Positions 9,180 through 18,173 of a DNA stretch of 64,000 nucleotides are shown piece after piece (position 1 is the stretch's first letter; every line of letters starts with the position of its first letter). The DNA comes from Mannheimia sp. USDA-ARS-USMARC-1261 (GTDB lineage: Bacteria > Pseudomonadota > Gammaproteobacteria > Enterobacterales > Pasteurellaceae). The position numbers and the translations under genes were made by a program. The stretch spans positions 310,001 through 374,000 of the forward strand of contig NZ_CP006942.1 of assembly GCF_000521605.1 (NCBI RefSeq), given 5' to 3'. The notes under the pieces are model-generated. The model was not told the DNA's origin, ran no database searches, and saw only the letters and a program-made list of their open reading frames with translations.

Positions 9180-9259
9180 CGGAAGATAAGAACTTCCGAG
9201 TACGCATAAACGCAAACTAAATTTAACCCTCTCGGAAGTCGTTTCGAGAGGGTTTTTCT
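9180..9259 (+). promoter_or_regulatory. Histidine attenuator (pause, antiterminator and terminator hairpins)
   Basis: Three alternative pairings are visible. CGGAAG (9180-9185) pairs with CTTCCG (9193-9198) as the pause hairpin. CTTCCGAG (9193-9200) pairs perfectly with CTCGGAAG (9231-9238) as antiterminator. AACCCTCTCG (9225-9234) pairs with CGAGAGGGTT (9245-9254), followed by T-rich sequence, as terminator. The segments overlap so that forming one excludes the next, the classical layout of translation-coupled attenuation. Confidence 0.9.
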
Positions 9260-9295
9260 TTATATTCAAAATTCAAAAACAAGAAGGAAACAGCA

Positions 9296-10195
9296 ATGAC
9301 AACACAAAATCGTTTACGTATCGCAATGCAGAAAAAAGGGCGTTTAAGCCAAGAGTGTAGCGAATTACTCAAACAGTGTGGGGTAAAAATTATTTGGAAT
9401 GACCAACGCTTGATTGCCTATTCGGAAAATATGCCGATTGAAATTTTGCGTGTGCGTGATGACGATATTCCAGGCTTAGTGTTTGATGGCGTGGTCGATC
9501 TCGGCATTATTGGCGAAAACGTGTTAGAGGAAGAAGAATTAGGGCGATTAGCAGCAGGCGAGAAAGTGGAATATAAAAAACTCCGCCAGCTTGATTTTGG
9601 CGGATGCCGTTTATCGTTAGCACTCGATCGTGATCGCAACTATAGCAATGTGCAAGACTTAACCGATGCAGTGATTGCTACTTCCTACCCAAATTTGTTA
9701 AAACGTTATATGAAAGAGCAAGGCGTACCGTTTAAAAGCATTCTCTTGACCGGCTCGGTGGAAGTTGCCCCAAGTGCCGGCATCGCCACCGCAATTTGCG
9801 ATTTGGTTTCTTCAGGTGCAACATTAGAAGCCAACGGTTTAAAAGAGGTGGAAGTGATTTACCGCTCAACCGCTTGTTTAATTCAGCGTAAAGAGCCACT
9901 TTCTGTCGAAAAACAGGCTTTAGTGGATAGATTACTTACCCGTATTCAAGGTGTACAGCAAGCAAGCGAATCTAAATACATTATGTTACACGCCCCGAAA
10001 GACAAATTGGAACAAATCACGGCTTTATTACCGGGGGTAGAAAACCCAACAATTCTGCCTCTTGCCAATGATCAAACCCGAGTGGCAATGCACGTTGTAA
10101 GCCAAGAAAACTTGTTCTGGGAAACGATGGAACAACTTAAAGAGATGGGGGCAAGTTCTGTGCTTGTCTTGCCTATTGAGAAAATGTTGGCGTAG
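9296..10195 (+). CDS. hisG: ATP phosphoribosyltransferase (long form)
   Basis: First and feedback-inhibited step of histidine synthesis: condenses ATP with PRPP. At 299 residues it equals the long HisG form with a C-terminal ACT-like regulatory domain (about 225-299), so no hisZ is needed. Visible family segments are [15 protein letters not shown] at 5-19, the [13 protein letters not shown] stretch, and the PRPP-loop region [29 protein letters not shown] precedes the ATG. It is transcribed from the his leader; hisD follows after about 100 bases containing two palindromes. Confidence 0.97.
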   Translation: MTTQNRLRIAMQKKGRLSQECSELLKQCGVKIIWNDQRLIAYSENMPIEILRVRDDDIPGLVFDGVVDLGIIGENVLEEEELGRLAAGEKVEYKKLRQLDFGGCRLSLALDRDRNYSNVQDLTDAVIATSYPNLLKRYMKEQGVPFKSILLTGSVEVAPSAGIATAICDLVSSGATLEANGLKEVEVIYRSTACLIQRKEPLSVEKQALVDRLLTRIQGVQQASESKYIMLHAPKDKLEQITALLPGVENPTILPLANDQTRVAMHVVSQENLFWETMEQLKEMGASSVLVLPIEKMLA

Positions 10196-10203
10196 GATTT
10201 TAT

Positions 10204-10280
10204 GTTACTTTCTTTGCTTGTGCAAAGAAAGTAACCAAAGAAACAATATGAGTAACCTAGTACGGCTTTACTGTACTAGG
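10204..10280. repeat. Two adjacent palindromes between hisG and hisD
   Basis: GTTACTTTCTTTGC (10204-10217) pairs over 14 bp with GCAAAGAAAGTAAC (10222-10235). CCTAGTAC (10256-10263) pairs with GTACTAGG (10273-10280). Neither has a T-run behind it. They fill the intergenic space of a single operon and look like inserted palindromic units that may modulate hisD expression or mRNA stability. Confidence 0.65.
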
Positions 10281-10297
10281 CAAAATAAGGATTAAAT

Positions 10298-11581
10298 ATG
10301 CAAACCCTAATTTGGAATAATCTCAGCGAGTATGAGCAAGAACAATATCTTGCTCGTCCGGCACAGGTAATTGGCGATAGCATCAAAACAGCCGTTGAGG
10401 CAATTAAGCAAAATGTATTAGAAAATGGCGATAAAGCCTTATTCGAGCTAAGCGAAAAATTTGATAAAGTCAAACTAGATAGCCTTATTGTATCGAAAGA
10501 GAAAATTCAGCAAGCAGAAAGCCGTATTTCGCCTGAGCTTAAAAAAGCGATTCAAAATGCAAAGGCAAATATTGAGGCGTTTCACAAGGCACAGCAAAAT
10601 CAAGAAGTGGATATTGAAACCCAAGCCGGTGTGCGTTGCCAAGTGATTACTCGCCCGATCAATCGAGTGGGGCTTTATATTCCCGGCGGCTCAGCACCAC
10701 TTTTTTCAACGGTTTTAATGCTTGCCATTCCGGCAAAAATTGCAGGCTGTAAGAAAATTGTGCTTTGTTCGCCTCCACCGATTTCCGATGAAATTCTTTA
10801 TACGGCAAACCTTTGTGGGGTGGAAACCATTTATGCGGTAGGTGGGGCTCAAGCCATTATTGCGATGGCAAATGGCACGGAAACGGTACAGAAAGTGGAT
10901 AAAATTTTCGGACCGGGTAATAGTTTTGTAACAGAAGCGAAACGTCAAGTGGTTCAAGAAGGAACGGCAATTGATATGCCGGCAGGACCAAGTGAAGTGT
11001 TGGTGATTGCCGATGAGTTCGCTGATCCGGCTTTTGTGGCGAGCGACTTGCTTTCCCAAGCAGAACACGGTGCAGATTCACAAGTGATTTTAGTAACCCC
11101 AAATGAAAAATTGGCTAAAGCGGTGGATAAGGAATTAGAAAAACAAGTTGCCGTTTTACCTCGTGGTGAAACGGCTCGTAAAGCGTTGGAGCATAGCCGA
11201 ACTTTTATTGCTGAAAACTTGCAGCAAGCGGTCGAAATTAGCAATAAATATGCACCTGAACATTTAATTGTGCAAACAGAAAATGCCCGCTCACTTTTGG
11301 CGGATTTAGATAATGCCGGCTCGATTTTCTTGGGGGCTTACTCGCCGGAATCTATGGGTGATTATGCCAGCGGAACTAACCACGTGCTGCCGACTTACGG
11401 TTACACTAAAACCTATTCAAGCTTAGGCTTAGCGGATTTCAGCAAGCGAATGACGGTGCAAGAGCTGAGCCCTGAGGGCTTTTTAGCCTTAGCGGAAACT
11501 GTTGAGCAAATGGCAAGTGCAGAGCTATTACAAGCACACAAAAACGCAGTGAGCTTGCGTGTGGCGAAATTAAAAGGCTAA
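10298..11581 (+). CDS. hisD: Histidinol dehydrogenase
   Basis: Zinc- and NAD-dependent enzyme oxidising histidinol to histidine, the last two steps of the pathway. At 427 residues it is close to E. coli HisD (434). The zinc-ligand regions of the family are present: [10 protein letters not shown] (Gln and His), [13 protein letters not shown] (Asp), and [11 protein letters not shown] near the C terminus (His). The NAD-binding stretch [14 protein letters not shown] is also visible. The gene is followed at once by a strong bidirectional terminator, so the rest of the usual operon (hisCBHAFI) must lie elsewhere. Confidence 0.97.
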   Translation: MQTLIWNNLSEYEQEQYLARPAQVIGDSIKTAVEAIKQNVLENGDKALFELSEKFDKVKLDSLIVSKEKIQQAESRISPELKKAIQNAKANIEAFHKAQQNQEVDIETQAGVRCQVITRPINRVGLYIPGGSAPLFSTVLMLAIPAKIAGCKKIVLCSPPPISDEILYTANLCGVETIYAVGGAQAIIAMANGTETVQKVDKIFGPGNSFVTEAKRQVVQEGTAIDMPAGPSEVLVIADEFADPAFVASDLLSQAEHGADSQVILVTPNEKLAKAVDKELEKQVAVLPRGETARKALEHSRTFIAENLQQAVEISNKYAPEHLIVQTENARSLLADLDNAGSIFLGAYSPESMGDYASGTNHVLPTYGYTKTYSSLGLADFSKRMTVQELSPEGFLALAETVEQMASAELLQAHKNAVSLRVAKLKG

Positions 11582-11586
11582 GATCA

Positions 11587-11615
11587 AAATAAGCGAACTT
11601 TTGGTTCGCTTATTT
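11587..11615. terminator. Bidirectional terminator between hisD and plsX
   Basis: AAATAAGCGAAC (11587-11598) pairs over 12 bp with GTTCGCTTATTT (11604-11615), followed by T's on the plus side. The plsX stop codon (11610-11612) lies within the right arm. Confidence 0.85.
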
Positions 11616-12641
11616 TTTATCGAGTTGATGTAATCTTTGCAGGATCTTGTTTGGAATATCGTTTTCAATTTGCTGAACTGCATAATCAATCGCATAGCTA
11701 AAGGCATTAGCATTTGCTCCGCCGTGGCTTTTTACAATCACTTTTGATAAACCGAGCAAGGTTGCTCCATTATGGCGATCAGGATTGATTTCTTGCAATT
11801 TGCGGTAGTAGCGATAGAAAATCAATTTAAGCAAGTAGCGTTTGGTGTTGCGGCAAATGTTAGAATCGGCTTTCTCTTTTTTAAATAGCGAAATAATATT
11901 CTTTGCCGCACCTTCCAATGCTTTTAGAGCGATATTGCCTGTGTAGCCATCACAAATAATTACATCGGTTAAGTAGCTGGTTAATTTATCACTTTCAATG
12001 AAACCGATGTAGTTTAAATCTTGTCTCTTTTTTAGTTGCTGATGAACAGCTTGAATTTGTGCAGTACCTTTGTTTTCTTCTGTGCCGATATTTAACAAAG
12101 AAATGCGAGGGTAAACTAACCCTAGCATTACTTGTGCAAATAAATCGCCCATTTCTGCAAATTGTTGTAGTTGGCAATCGCTTACTTCAATATTTGCCCC
12201 TAAATCTAGCATTACGGTTGATTTCCCATTCATTGTAGGAATGAGTGAGGTAAGAGCAGGGCGTTCAATATTGGGTAACGGTTCAATCAGTAACTTTGCT
12301 AATCCCATTAATGCCCCTGTATTTCCACCACTTACGCAACCTTGAGCCTTTCCTTCTTTAACAGCTTCAAGTGCTAAACGCATAGAGCTATTTTTACTTT
12401 GGCGGATTGCTTTAGAAAAGGGGATATCTGCATCAATAACTTGTTCGGTATGATGAAGTTGAATTTTAGGAGAATCTAGTAGAGAGTATTTTTCTAATAA
12501 CGAGGTAATTTGGCTTTCATTGCCAAATAATAAAAATGAGAGATTTGAATGCTGTGATAAGGCTTTTGCCAGAGCAGGAATAGTAACACGGGGACCGAAG
12601 TCCCCGCCCATCACATCTACTGCAAGAGTGATATCACCCAA
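11610..12641 (-). CDS. plsX: Phosphate acyltransferase PlsX
   Basis: Makes acyl-phosphate from acyl-ACP, the entry to phospholipid synthesis with PlsY. The 343 residues begin (M)GDITLAVDVMGGDFGP, the family signature, and include the glycine-rich VSGGNTGALMGLAK. The start codon is TTG (12639-12641) with GAGG upstream; no ATG gives the conserved N terminus. Order yceD-rpmF-plsX is the same as in E. coli, but the following fabH-fabD-fabG-acpP block is absent here (fabH is at 25.2 kb and acpP at 32.1 kb). Confidence 0.95.
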   Translation of the reverse strand: MGDITLAVDVMGGDFGPRVTIPALAKALSQHSNLSFLLFGNESQITSLLEKYSLLDSPKIQLHHTEQVIDADIPFSKAIRQSKNSSMRLALEAVKEGKAQGCVSGGNTGALMGLAKLLIEPLPNIERPALTSLIPTMNGKSTVMLDLGANIEVSDCQLQQFAEMGDLFAQVMLGLVYPRISLLNIGTEENKGTAQIQAVHQQLKKRQDLNYIGFIESDKLTSYLTDVIICDGYTGNIALKALEGAAKNIISLFKKEKADSNICRNTKRYLLKLIFYRYYRKLQEINPDRHNGATLLGLSKVIVKSHGGANANAFSYAIDYAVQQIENDIPNKILQRLHQLDKK

Positions 12642-12659
12642 GATATACCTCGAAAGGAA

Positions 12660-12830
12660 TTACTTGTTGATTACTTTACGACCACGATAGTAACCGTCTG
12701 CAGTTACGTGGTGGCGTAAGTGAGTTTCACCAGTTGTTTTATCTACTGAAACTGCTGCAGTTGTTAATGCATCGTGTGAACGACGCATATCACGACGTGA
12801 ACGAGATTTCTTATTTTGTTGAACAGCCAC
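12660..12830 (-). CDS. rpmF: 50S ribosomal protein L32
   Basis: A 56-residue basic ribosomal protein reading (M)[18 protein letters not shown] at its start and ending [11 protein letters not shown], typical of L32. The start is GTG (12828-12830) with AGGAG 8 bases upstream. It lies 18 bases before plsX and 16 bases after yceD, so the three are surely co-transcribed. The proteobacterial form shown here lacks the zinc-binding cysteines of some L32 proteins. Confidence 0.96.
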   Translation of the reverse strand: MAVQQNKKSRSRRDMRRSHDALTTAAVSVDKTTGETHLRHHVTADGYYRGRKVINK

Positions 12831-12846
12831 GGGCTTTCTCCTAGAT

Positions 12847-13371
12847 CTAGTTTTTCTTTAAATTAGCTAATACTGCGAACGGATTTGGTTTGCTTGCTAG
12901 TTCTTCAGGCAATTCACCAAACACACGTTCACTCACGGACACTTCACAGTGTTCTTCACTATGCATCGGGACTAGAGGTAATTCAAGAATAAATTCATCT
13001 TCAATCATATCTAGTAAATTTACTTCACCGAACTCGTTTACTTCGATAGGTTCATAAATTTCGGGCAAGATGTCCGCCTGATCCATGTTAGACACCGGAC
13101 TGAAACAAAATGAACAGTCTAGCGTGTGTGTAAACGGGTTATCACATCGTTGGCAGTCAAACTCCACCTCAATTTTAGCTGTGCCTTTAATCACAGTTAA
13201 ACGTTGCGGATCGACATATAACGAAAGTGTAACTTGTGCATCACTTAGCACATTACATACAGATTCACCCAAGCGTTTTAGAAGTTCACCTGAAATGTAG
13301 CCTTCATAATCCACTCGACGCTGAGCGTCTTTATATGGGTCAATCGTAAGGGGTAGTTTTACCTTTTGCAT
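12847..13371 (-). CDS. yceD: YceD family 23S rRNA accumulation protein
   Basis: DUF177/YceD family; in E. coli the protein is needed for normal 23S rRNA accumulation. The 174 residues begin [19 protein letters not shown], carry the paired-cysteine segment [20 protein letters not shown] at about 73-93, and end in the conserved [12 protein letters not shown]. It is the first gene of yceD-rpmF-plsX. Molecular mechanism is not established. Confidence 0.9.
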   Translation of the reverse strand: MQKVKLPLTIDPYKDAQRRVDYEGYISGELLKRLGESVCNVLSDAQVTLSLYVDPQRLTVIKGTAKIEVEFDCQRCDNPFTHTLDCSFCFSPVSNMDQADILPEIYEPIEVNEFGEVNLLDMIEDEFILELPLVPMHSEEHCEVSVSERVFGELPEELASKPNPFAVLANLKKN

Positions 13372-13588
13372 AGGGTGTGCATATTACAGATAGAAAGCAA
13401 ATTAGTCAAAGGAAAATTATTTTTTGATGCAGAATATTAGCTGAAATTGAGAGGATTTTTTGACTTAACATAAAAAGCTATGGTATTTAGGGATAATTTT
13501 TCATCTAGCTATCGCAAAAACTAGCTAAAAAGGCGACTTTTGATTAAAATTCTGAAAGTTATTATTATTTGACGAGATTCGAGAAAAT

Positions 13589-14383
13589 ATGTTACTTCCT
13601 ATTTTAGCTATTGTAGCTTATGCCTTAACGTTGCTTTGGGTGGCTCCCACCTTAGTGAATTTGGAAAGTGCAACAGAAAATAAAAAGCCGAATATAACTC
13701 TTGTTTTTGGGTTTGGTTTATTAGCTATTCTTTTGCATTGTGCCGTGTTATACAACCAATTATGGTTAATAGAAGGGCAGAATTTTACGGTAACGAATGT
13801 AATCTCTTTAATGAGTTTCATTATGGCGATTTGTGTAACCTTTGCGTTACTTAAATGGAAAACTGCGTGGTTTCCTCTGCTTGTTGTATATGCCTTTGCT
13901 ATTTGTAGTGTGGCGGTAGCCAGTTTTGTGCAGGGGAGTTTTATCCGCAATATAGAAGAAAACGCAGGGTTTATTTTCCACTTAGGTATTGCTCTGTTCT
14001 CTTATGCATTGTTTTTCCTCGCCTTAATTTATGCGTTCCAGTTAAAATGGTTAGATCACAAACTCAAAAGCAAAAAAATGTTCTTTTGCTCAATTCTTCC
14101 GCCCTTAATGTCGGTTGAACGCCATTTCTTTACCTTAACGCTTGCAGCACAGGCAATGCTTACGCTCACACTATTTTCGGGCGTGATTTATCTACATAAC
14201 TTTTTTGAGCCGGAGCATATTCATAAAGCGATTTTCTCATTCTTGGCTTGGATTGTTTATAACGTTCAAATATTAGGTCAATGGAAATTACATTGGCGAG
14301 GAAAACGGGTGCTTATTTATTCGATTTCGGGTATGATGTTGCTCACAATCGGATATTTTGGTAGCCGTTTGATCGTCCATTAA
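13589..14383 (+). CDS. ypjD: YpjD family inner-membrane protein (CcsA-like)
   Basis: Polytopic protein of the cytochrome-c-assembly (CcsA) superfamily, YpjD subgroup; 264 residues with about eight hydrophobic segments from residue 1 on. The conserved core HLGIALFSYALFFLALIYAF is at about 130-150, with the histidine-containing loop SVERHFFTLTLAAQ after it. The gene pair ypjD-corB is also adjacent in E. coli, where they are suggested to share a role in magnesium or cobalt handling. No cytochrome maturation function can be claimed from the sequence. It ends in the terminator at 14401-14431. Confidence 0.85.
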   Translation: MLLPILAIVAYALTLLWVAPTLVNLESATENKKPNITLVFGFGLLAILLHCAVLYNQLWLIEGQNFTVTNVISLMSFIMAICVTFALLKWKTAWFPLLVVYAFAICSVAVASFVQGSFIRNIEENAGFIFHLGIALFSYALFFLALIYAFQLKWLDHKLKSKKMFFCSILPPLMSVERHFFTLTLAAQAMLTLTLFSGVIYLHNFFEPEHIHKAIFSFLAWIVYNVQILGQWKLHWRGKRVLIYSISGMMLLTIGYFGSRLIVH

Positions 14384-14400
14384 TCGCTACAAGCGGTTAA

Positions 14401-14431
14401 AAAAGCCCGATTTTTTGCAAATCGGGCTTTT
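14401..14431 (+). terminator. Intrinsic terminator after ypjD
   Basis: AAAAGCCCGATTT (14401-14413) pairs over 13 bp with AAATCGGGCTTTT (14419-14431), loop TTTGC. An uptake signal core lies just before it (14389-14397). Confidence 0.8.
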
Positions 14432-14474
14432 TAGGCGAAGTGAGTGATAACAATCATCGAATTGTGATCACTTT

Positions 14475-15779
14475 ATGATTAATTTATATAGGAATTCAAT
14501 TTTGGACAGTATTCCCCTGAGTAGTTTATTTATTACCTTAGCTATTCTTTTAGTACTCTCTGCTTTTTTCTCGGGTTCGGAAACGGGCTTGATGTCTTTA
14601 AACCGTTATAAAATGCGTCATCTTGCTGAGCAAGGACATAAAGGGGCAAAATTAGCGGAAAAACTCTTAGCACGAACGGATGTTCTGCTCAGTCTTATCT
14701 TAATCTGTAATAACCTTGTAAACATTGCTGCTTCTGCAATTGCTACAATGATCGGTATGCAACTCTCCGGCGAAAAGGGTGTTGCGATTGCCACCGGTTT
14801 ACTTACATTTGTAATGTTGGTTTTCTCTGAAATTCTGCCTAAAACGATTGCTGCGACTTACCCGGAGAAAGTTGGATTTATTGTTAGTTTTGTATTAACA
14901 CCCCTTAAGAAATTACTAAGCCCGATCGTCTTTTTAATGAATCTGATTATTGCAGGTTTGTTGAAGTTACTGCGTATTCAGCAGAAAGATAAACAAGATC
15001 TTAGTCCAGAAGAACTGCGTAGTGTAGTACTTGAGTCGGGTAAGTTTATTCCAGCAGAGCACCGTGAAATGCTTGTTTCCATTTTAGATATGGAAAAAGT
15101 TACAGTTGATGACATTATGGTGCCTCGTAATGATATCAGCGGCATTGATATTGATGATGACTGGAAAGCAATTATGCGTCAGCTCAATCACGCCCCTCAC
15201 GCTCGCGTACTGATTTATAAAGGCGATATGGATAATAATATTCTCGGTATTTTGCGTGTGCGTGAAGCATTTCGTTTAATGTTGGAAAAAAACGAATTTA
15301 CCAAAGAGATGTTAGTGCGTGCGGTTGATGAAGTTTATTTTATTCCAGAAGGCACACCATTAACTACGCAATTAATGAACTTTAAAGCCAATAAAGAGAG
15401 AATAGGCTTAGTGGTTGATGAATATGGTGATATTAAAGGCTTAGTAACCCTTGAAGATATTTTAGAGGAAATTGTCGGCGAGTTTACCACTTCATCAGCC
15501 CCGACGCTTGAGCAAGAAGTTCAACAGCAGTCAGATGGGACAGTGATTATTGAGGGATCGGCAAATTTAAGGGATTTGAATAAACTATTTGCGTGGGATT
15601 TACCTATTGATGAAGCTCGAACATTTAATGGTTTGCTACTAGAACATTTAGAGAAAATTCCTGATGAAGGAATGGAATTTGAGTTATATAACTTAAAAGT
15701 TACTATTCTTGAGGTGGCGGACAATATGGTTAAACAAGCTAAAGTCGAGCATTTAGTAATAGAACAACCTTCGGTATAA
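14475..15779 (+). CDS. corB: CNNM/CorC-HlyC family transporter CorB (YfjD)
   Basis: Inner-membrane protein of the DUF21/CNNM family linked to divalent cation efflux. Order of domains: DUF21 membrane domain (about 20-190, with AFFSGSETGLMSLNRYKMRH), a CBS pair (about 210-335, VDDIMVPRNDISGID and VDEYGDIKGLVTLEDI), and the C-terminal CorC/HlyC domain (about 345-430). The start is uncertain. ATG at 14475 has no ribosome site, while TTG at 14502 has AGGA at good spacing and would give LDSIPLSSLFIT, closer to the family length. It lies downstream of ypjD, as in E. coli, but a terminator separates them. Confidence 0.9.
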   Translation: MINLYRNSILDSIPLSSLFITLAILLVLSAFFSGSETGLMSLNRYKMRHLAEQGHKGAKLAEKLLARTDVLLSLILICNNLVNIAASAIATMIGMQLSGEKGVAIATGLLTFVMLVFSEILPKTIAATYPEKVGFIVSFVLTPLKKLLSPIVFLMNLIIAGLLKLLRIQQKDKQDLSPEELRSVVLESGKFIPAEHREMLVSILDMEKVTVDDIMVPRNDISGIDIDDDWKAIMRQLNHAPHARVLIYKGDMDNNILGILRVREAFRLMLEKNEFTKEMLVRAVDEVYFIPEGTPLTTQLMNFKANKERIGLVVDEYGDIKGLVTLEDILEEIVGEFTTSSAPTLEQEVQQQSDGTVIIEGSANLRDLNKLFAWDLPIDEARTFNGLLLEHLEKIPDEGMEFELYNLKVTILEVADNMVKQAKVEHLVIEQPSV

Positions 15780-16118
15780 GAATAATTTACCTAATGTTTA
15801 AGCTAATAACACATCATTGTATCAATGATGTGTTATTTTTTTGTTAAAAATTTAGCTAAAGAATTATGCTAAGCAAAGAAAGGTTTTTAATGCTTTTATC
15901 TATAAAATTCTGAGTTTTAGAATATTTGACTTTTTTTGTTTTATTTTTCGATATTTAATTTTGTATTTTAGTATTTTTAAGTCCATTTTTATTTTATTTT
16001 TCTACTTTACTTTTATTTGGTATTTCGGCATATTTCGTTTTCAAAATGTGAATAATCACATTTCATACAATTTAAAGTCATTTTTTATATAAACTGTTAC
16101 AAGTTTGAGGTATTTACT
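15780..16118. other. AT-rich intergenic region, corB terminator and transporter promoter region
   Basis: Holds a very strong hairpin, AATAACACATCATTG (15805-15819) with CAATGATGTGTTATT (15823-15837) plus T-run, which terminates corB. About 200 bases of T-rich sequence without a reading frame follow, then the palindrome at 16044-16063. No gene or RNA was recognised. Confidence 0.75.
16044..16063. promoter_or_regulatory. Perfect operator-like palindrome upstream of the NSS symporter
   Basis: AAATGTGAATAATCACATTT is symmetric (8-bp arms) around ATAA. The arms match CRP half-sites (TGTGA/TCACA), but the spacer is 4, not 6, so it is not a standard CRP site. It lies about 56 bases before the start codon. 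The binding protein is unknown. Confidence 0.5.
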
Positions 16119-17627
16119 GTGTCTATTCAATCATCAACAGCTCCACAAAGAGAAACCTTTGCCGGTCGTGGGGCATTTATTATGGCAGCTATTGGCTCGG
16201 CTGTCGGCTTAGGAAACATCTGGCGTTTCCCTTATACGACTTATGAAAACGGTGGTGGAGCATTTATTCTGCCATACATCATTGCATTATTGACCGCAGG
16301 TTTACCGTTGCTATTCTTAGATTATGCTATCGGGCACAAATATCGTGGTGGTGCACCGCTTTCTTTTCGCCGTTTCAGCCCTAAATTTGAAACTTTCGGC
16401 TGGTGGCAGGTATTAATCAACGTAATTATCGGTATCTACTACGCCGTTGTATTAGGCTGGGCGGCAAGCTATACCTATTTCTCGCTTAACAGTGCTTGGG
16501 GTGATAAACCTGTTGATTTCTTTGTTGGCGAGTTCTTAAAAATGGGCGACATCACACAAGGTGTTAGCTTTGAATTTGTAGGGGCGGTAACCGGTCCATT
16601 AGTTGCAGTTTGGTTAGTAGCTATTGCTGTATTAGCTTTAGGGATCAAAAAAGGAATTTCAGCGGCTTCTAATATCTTAATGCCATTATTGGTTGTGATG
16701 TTCTTAATCTTGGTAGGCTATTCTTTAACTCTGCCGGGAGCCGCAAAAGGCTTAGATGCGTTGTTTACACCAAACTGGGAAAAACTAACTGACCCAAGTG
16801 TGTGGATTGCCGCTTACGGTCAAATCTTCTTCTCACTCTCAATCTGCTTTGGGATTATGATTACTTATGCTTCATACCTCAAGCCAAAAACAGATTTAAC
16901 CGGTTCAGGTTTAGTGGTTGGCTTTGCCAACAGTGGCTTTGAATTATTAGCCGGTATTGGCGTATTTGCAGCACTTGGCTTTATGGCAACTGCGGCAGGT
17001 CAAGAGGTTAATGAAGTAGCGAAAGGCGGTATCGGCTTAGCGTTCTTTGCTTTCCCAACTATCATTAACCAAGCCCCGATGGGAGCATTAGTAGGCGTAT
17101 TATTCTTCGGATCATTAACCTTTGCAGCATTAACCTCATTTATTTCTGTTGTTGAAGTTATCGTATCAGCAGTGCAAGATAAATTGAATGCAGGACGTGT
17201 AAAAGCAACTTTACTGGTGGGTATTCCAATGATGGTTGTTTCAGTAATGTTGTTTGGTACAACCACAGGCTTACCAATGCTTGATGTAATGGATAAATTC
17301 GTGAACCAATTCGGCATTGTGGCAGTGGCGTTCGTATCATTAGTTGTGATTGTAACCAGTGAAAAACTCAGTACGTTAGAAAGACATATTAACGAAGTTT
17401 CTTCATTTAAAGTTGGCTTTATCTGGCGTTTATGTATCGTAATTACCGCAGGTGTGCTTGCATTTATGTTATTCAGTGAGATTGCGAAAGTATATCGTGA
17501 GGGCTATGAAGGCTACCCAAGCTGGTTTGTAAACACCTTCGGTTGGGGTATGGCAATTGGCTTAGCGGTTGTGGCTTACCTACTTTCAAAACTCGCGTGG
17601 AAAAATGAACCAAAAGGAGAACTATAA
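16119..17627 (+). CDS. Sodium-dependent NSS (SNF) family amino-acid symporter
   Basis: Neurotransmitter:sodium symporter family, importing an amino acid with sodium; 502 residues with about 11-12 membrane helices. The family sodium/substrate region [20 protein letters not shown] is at about residues 27-46, and a further conserved helix is in [20 protein letters not shown]. The start is GTG (16119-16121) with GAGG upstream. Its stop overlaps the start of the 32-residue gene behind it (TAATG). That small gene resembles MetS, the small subunit of methionine/alanine importers, so a methionine or alanine transporter is likely, but the substrate is inferred. Confidence 0.88.
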   Translation: MSIQSSTAPQRETFAGRGAFIMAAIGSAVGLGNIWRFPYTTYENGGGAFILPYIIALLTAGLPLLFLDYAIGHKYRGGAPLSFRRFSPKFETFGWWQVLINVIIGIYYAVVLGWAASYTYFSLNSAWGDKPVDFFVGEFLKMGDITQGVSFEFVGAVTGPLVAVWLVAIAVLALGIKKGISAASNILMPLLVVMFLILVGYSLTLPGAAKGLDALFTPNWEKLTDPSVWIAAYGQIFFSLSICFGIMITYASYLKPKTDLTGSGLVVGFANSGFELLAGIGVFAALGFMATAAGQEVNEVAKGGIGLAFFAFPTIINQAPMGALVGVLFFGSLTFAALTSFISVVEVIVSAVQDKLNAGRVKATLLVGIPMMVVSVMLFGTTTGLPMLDVMDKFVNQFGIVAVAFVSLVVIVTSEKLSTLERHINEVSSFKVGFIWRLCIVITAGVLAFMLFSEIAKVYREGYEGYPSWFVNTFGWGMAIGLAVVAYLLSKLAWKNEPKGEL

Positions 17628-17725
17628 TGAGTACAGCAGCAATTATTACAATGGTGGTTGCAATGGCAATCATCTGGGGAGGCTTAATTTTCGCAATTAA
17701 AAGCTTACCGAAAGAAGAGCAATAA
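17627..17725 (+). CDS. MetS-like small subunit of NSS importer
   Basis: A 32-residue single-helix membrane protein: [20 protein letters not shown] followed by a short positively charged tail (KSLPKEEQ). The start codon overlaps the symporter stop by one base (TAATG), and AAGGAG lies 8 bases upstream, so translation is coupled. Size, position and the IIWGGL motif fit the MetS family, in which a tiny protein is needed for activity of the NSS-type methionine/alanine importer MetP of Corynebacterium. Confidence 0.82.
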   Translation: MSTAAIITMVVAMAIIWGGLIFAIKSLPKEEQ

Positions 17726-17743
17726 TTTGCAAAAATAATTAAA

Positions 17744-17771
17744 AAAATGACCGCTTACAAGCGGTCATTTT
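17744..17771. terminator. Bidirectional terminator made of two inverted uptake signals
   Basis: AAAATGACCGCT (17744-17755) pairs with AGCGGTCATTTT (17760-17771), loop TACA. It contains the uptake-signal core in both directions and separates the convergent metS-like gene and grxA. Confidence 0.8.
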
Positions 17772-17774
17772 TTA

Positions 17775-18035
17775 CTAAACAATGCCAAATTTTTCTTTCA
17801 CAAAGGCTTGGAAATCAGTACAGCCGCCAACGTGAACATTATCAACAAAAATTTGTGGCACGGTTGCAACAGGTTTGCCAACACGTGGTTCTAAATCTTC
17901 TTTTGATAAACCTTCTGCGATCATATCAATAAATTTAAAATCAAAATCGTTTAATTCGGTTTTCATTTTTTCAGCTAATTGTTTTGCACGCACGCAGTAC
18001 GGGCAAGATAAACGTCCGTAAATTTCAACAAACAT
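17775..18035 (-). CDS. grxA: Glutaredoxin 1
   Basis: Glutathione-dependent dithiol oxidoreductase, reductant for ribonucleotide reductase and other disulfides, cytoplasmic. The 86 residues match E. coli GrxA: active site CPYC at 11-14, cis-proline TVP at 58-60, glutathione-binding GG(C)TD at 70-74. The cysteine at 72 replaces the tyrosine found in E. coli. The ATG at 18035 is chosen over a longer in-frame reading to 18098 since it has GAGGAA upstream and gives the family N terminus. In E. coli grxA belongs to the OxyR regulon. Confidence 0.95.
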   Translation of the reverse strand: MFVEIYGRLSCPYCVRAKQLAEKMKTELNDFDFKFIDMIAEGLSKEDLEPRVGKPVATVPQIFVDNVHVGGCTDFQAFVKEKFGIV

Positions 18036-18173
18036 CTTTTTTCCTCTATAAGTTGTTAATAACAAGCGGTTATATTTTAACAATTTTTTGCAAACCAAGC
18101 ATAGCTTTATTCACCTCACGGCTTGGGCTTTAATATGATATACTTCTATCAAATTTATTGATGAGAAAAGAAT

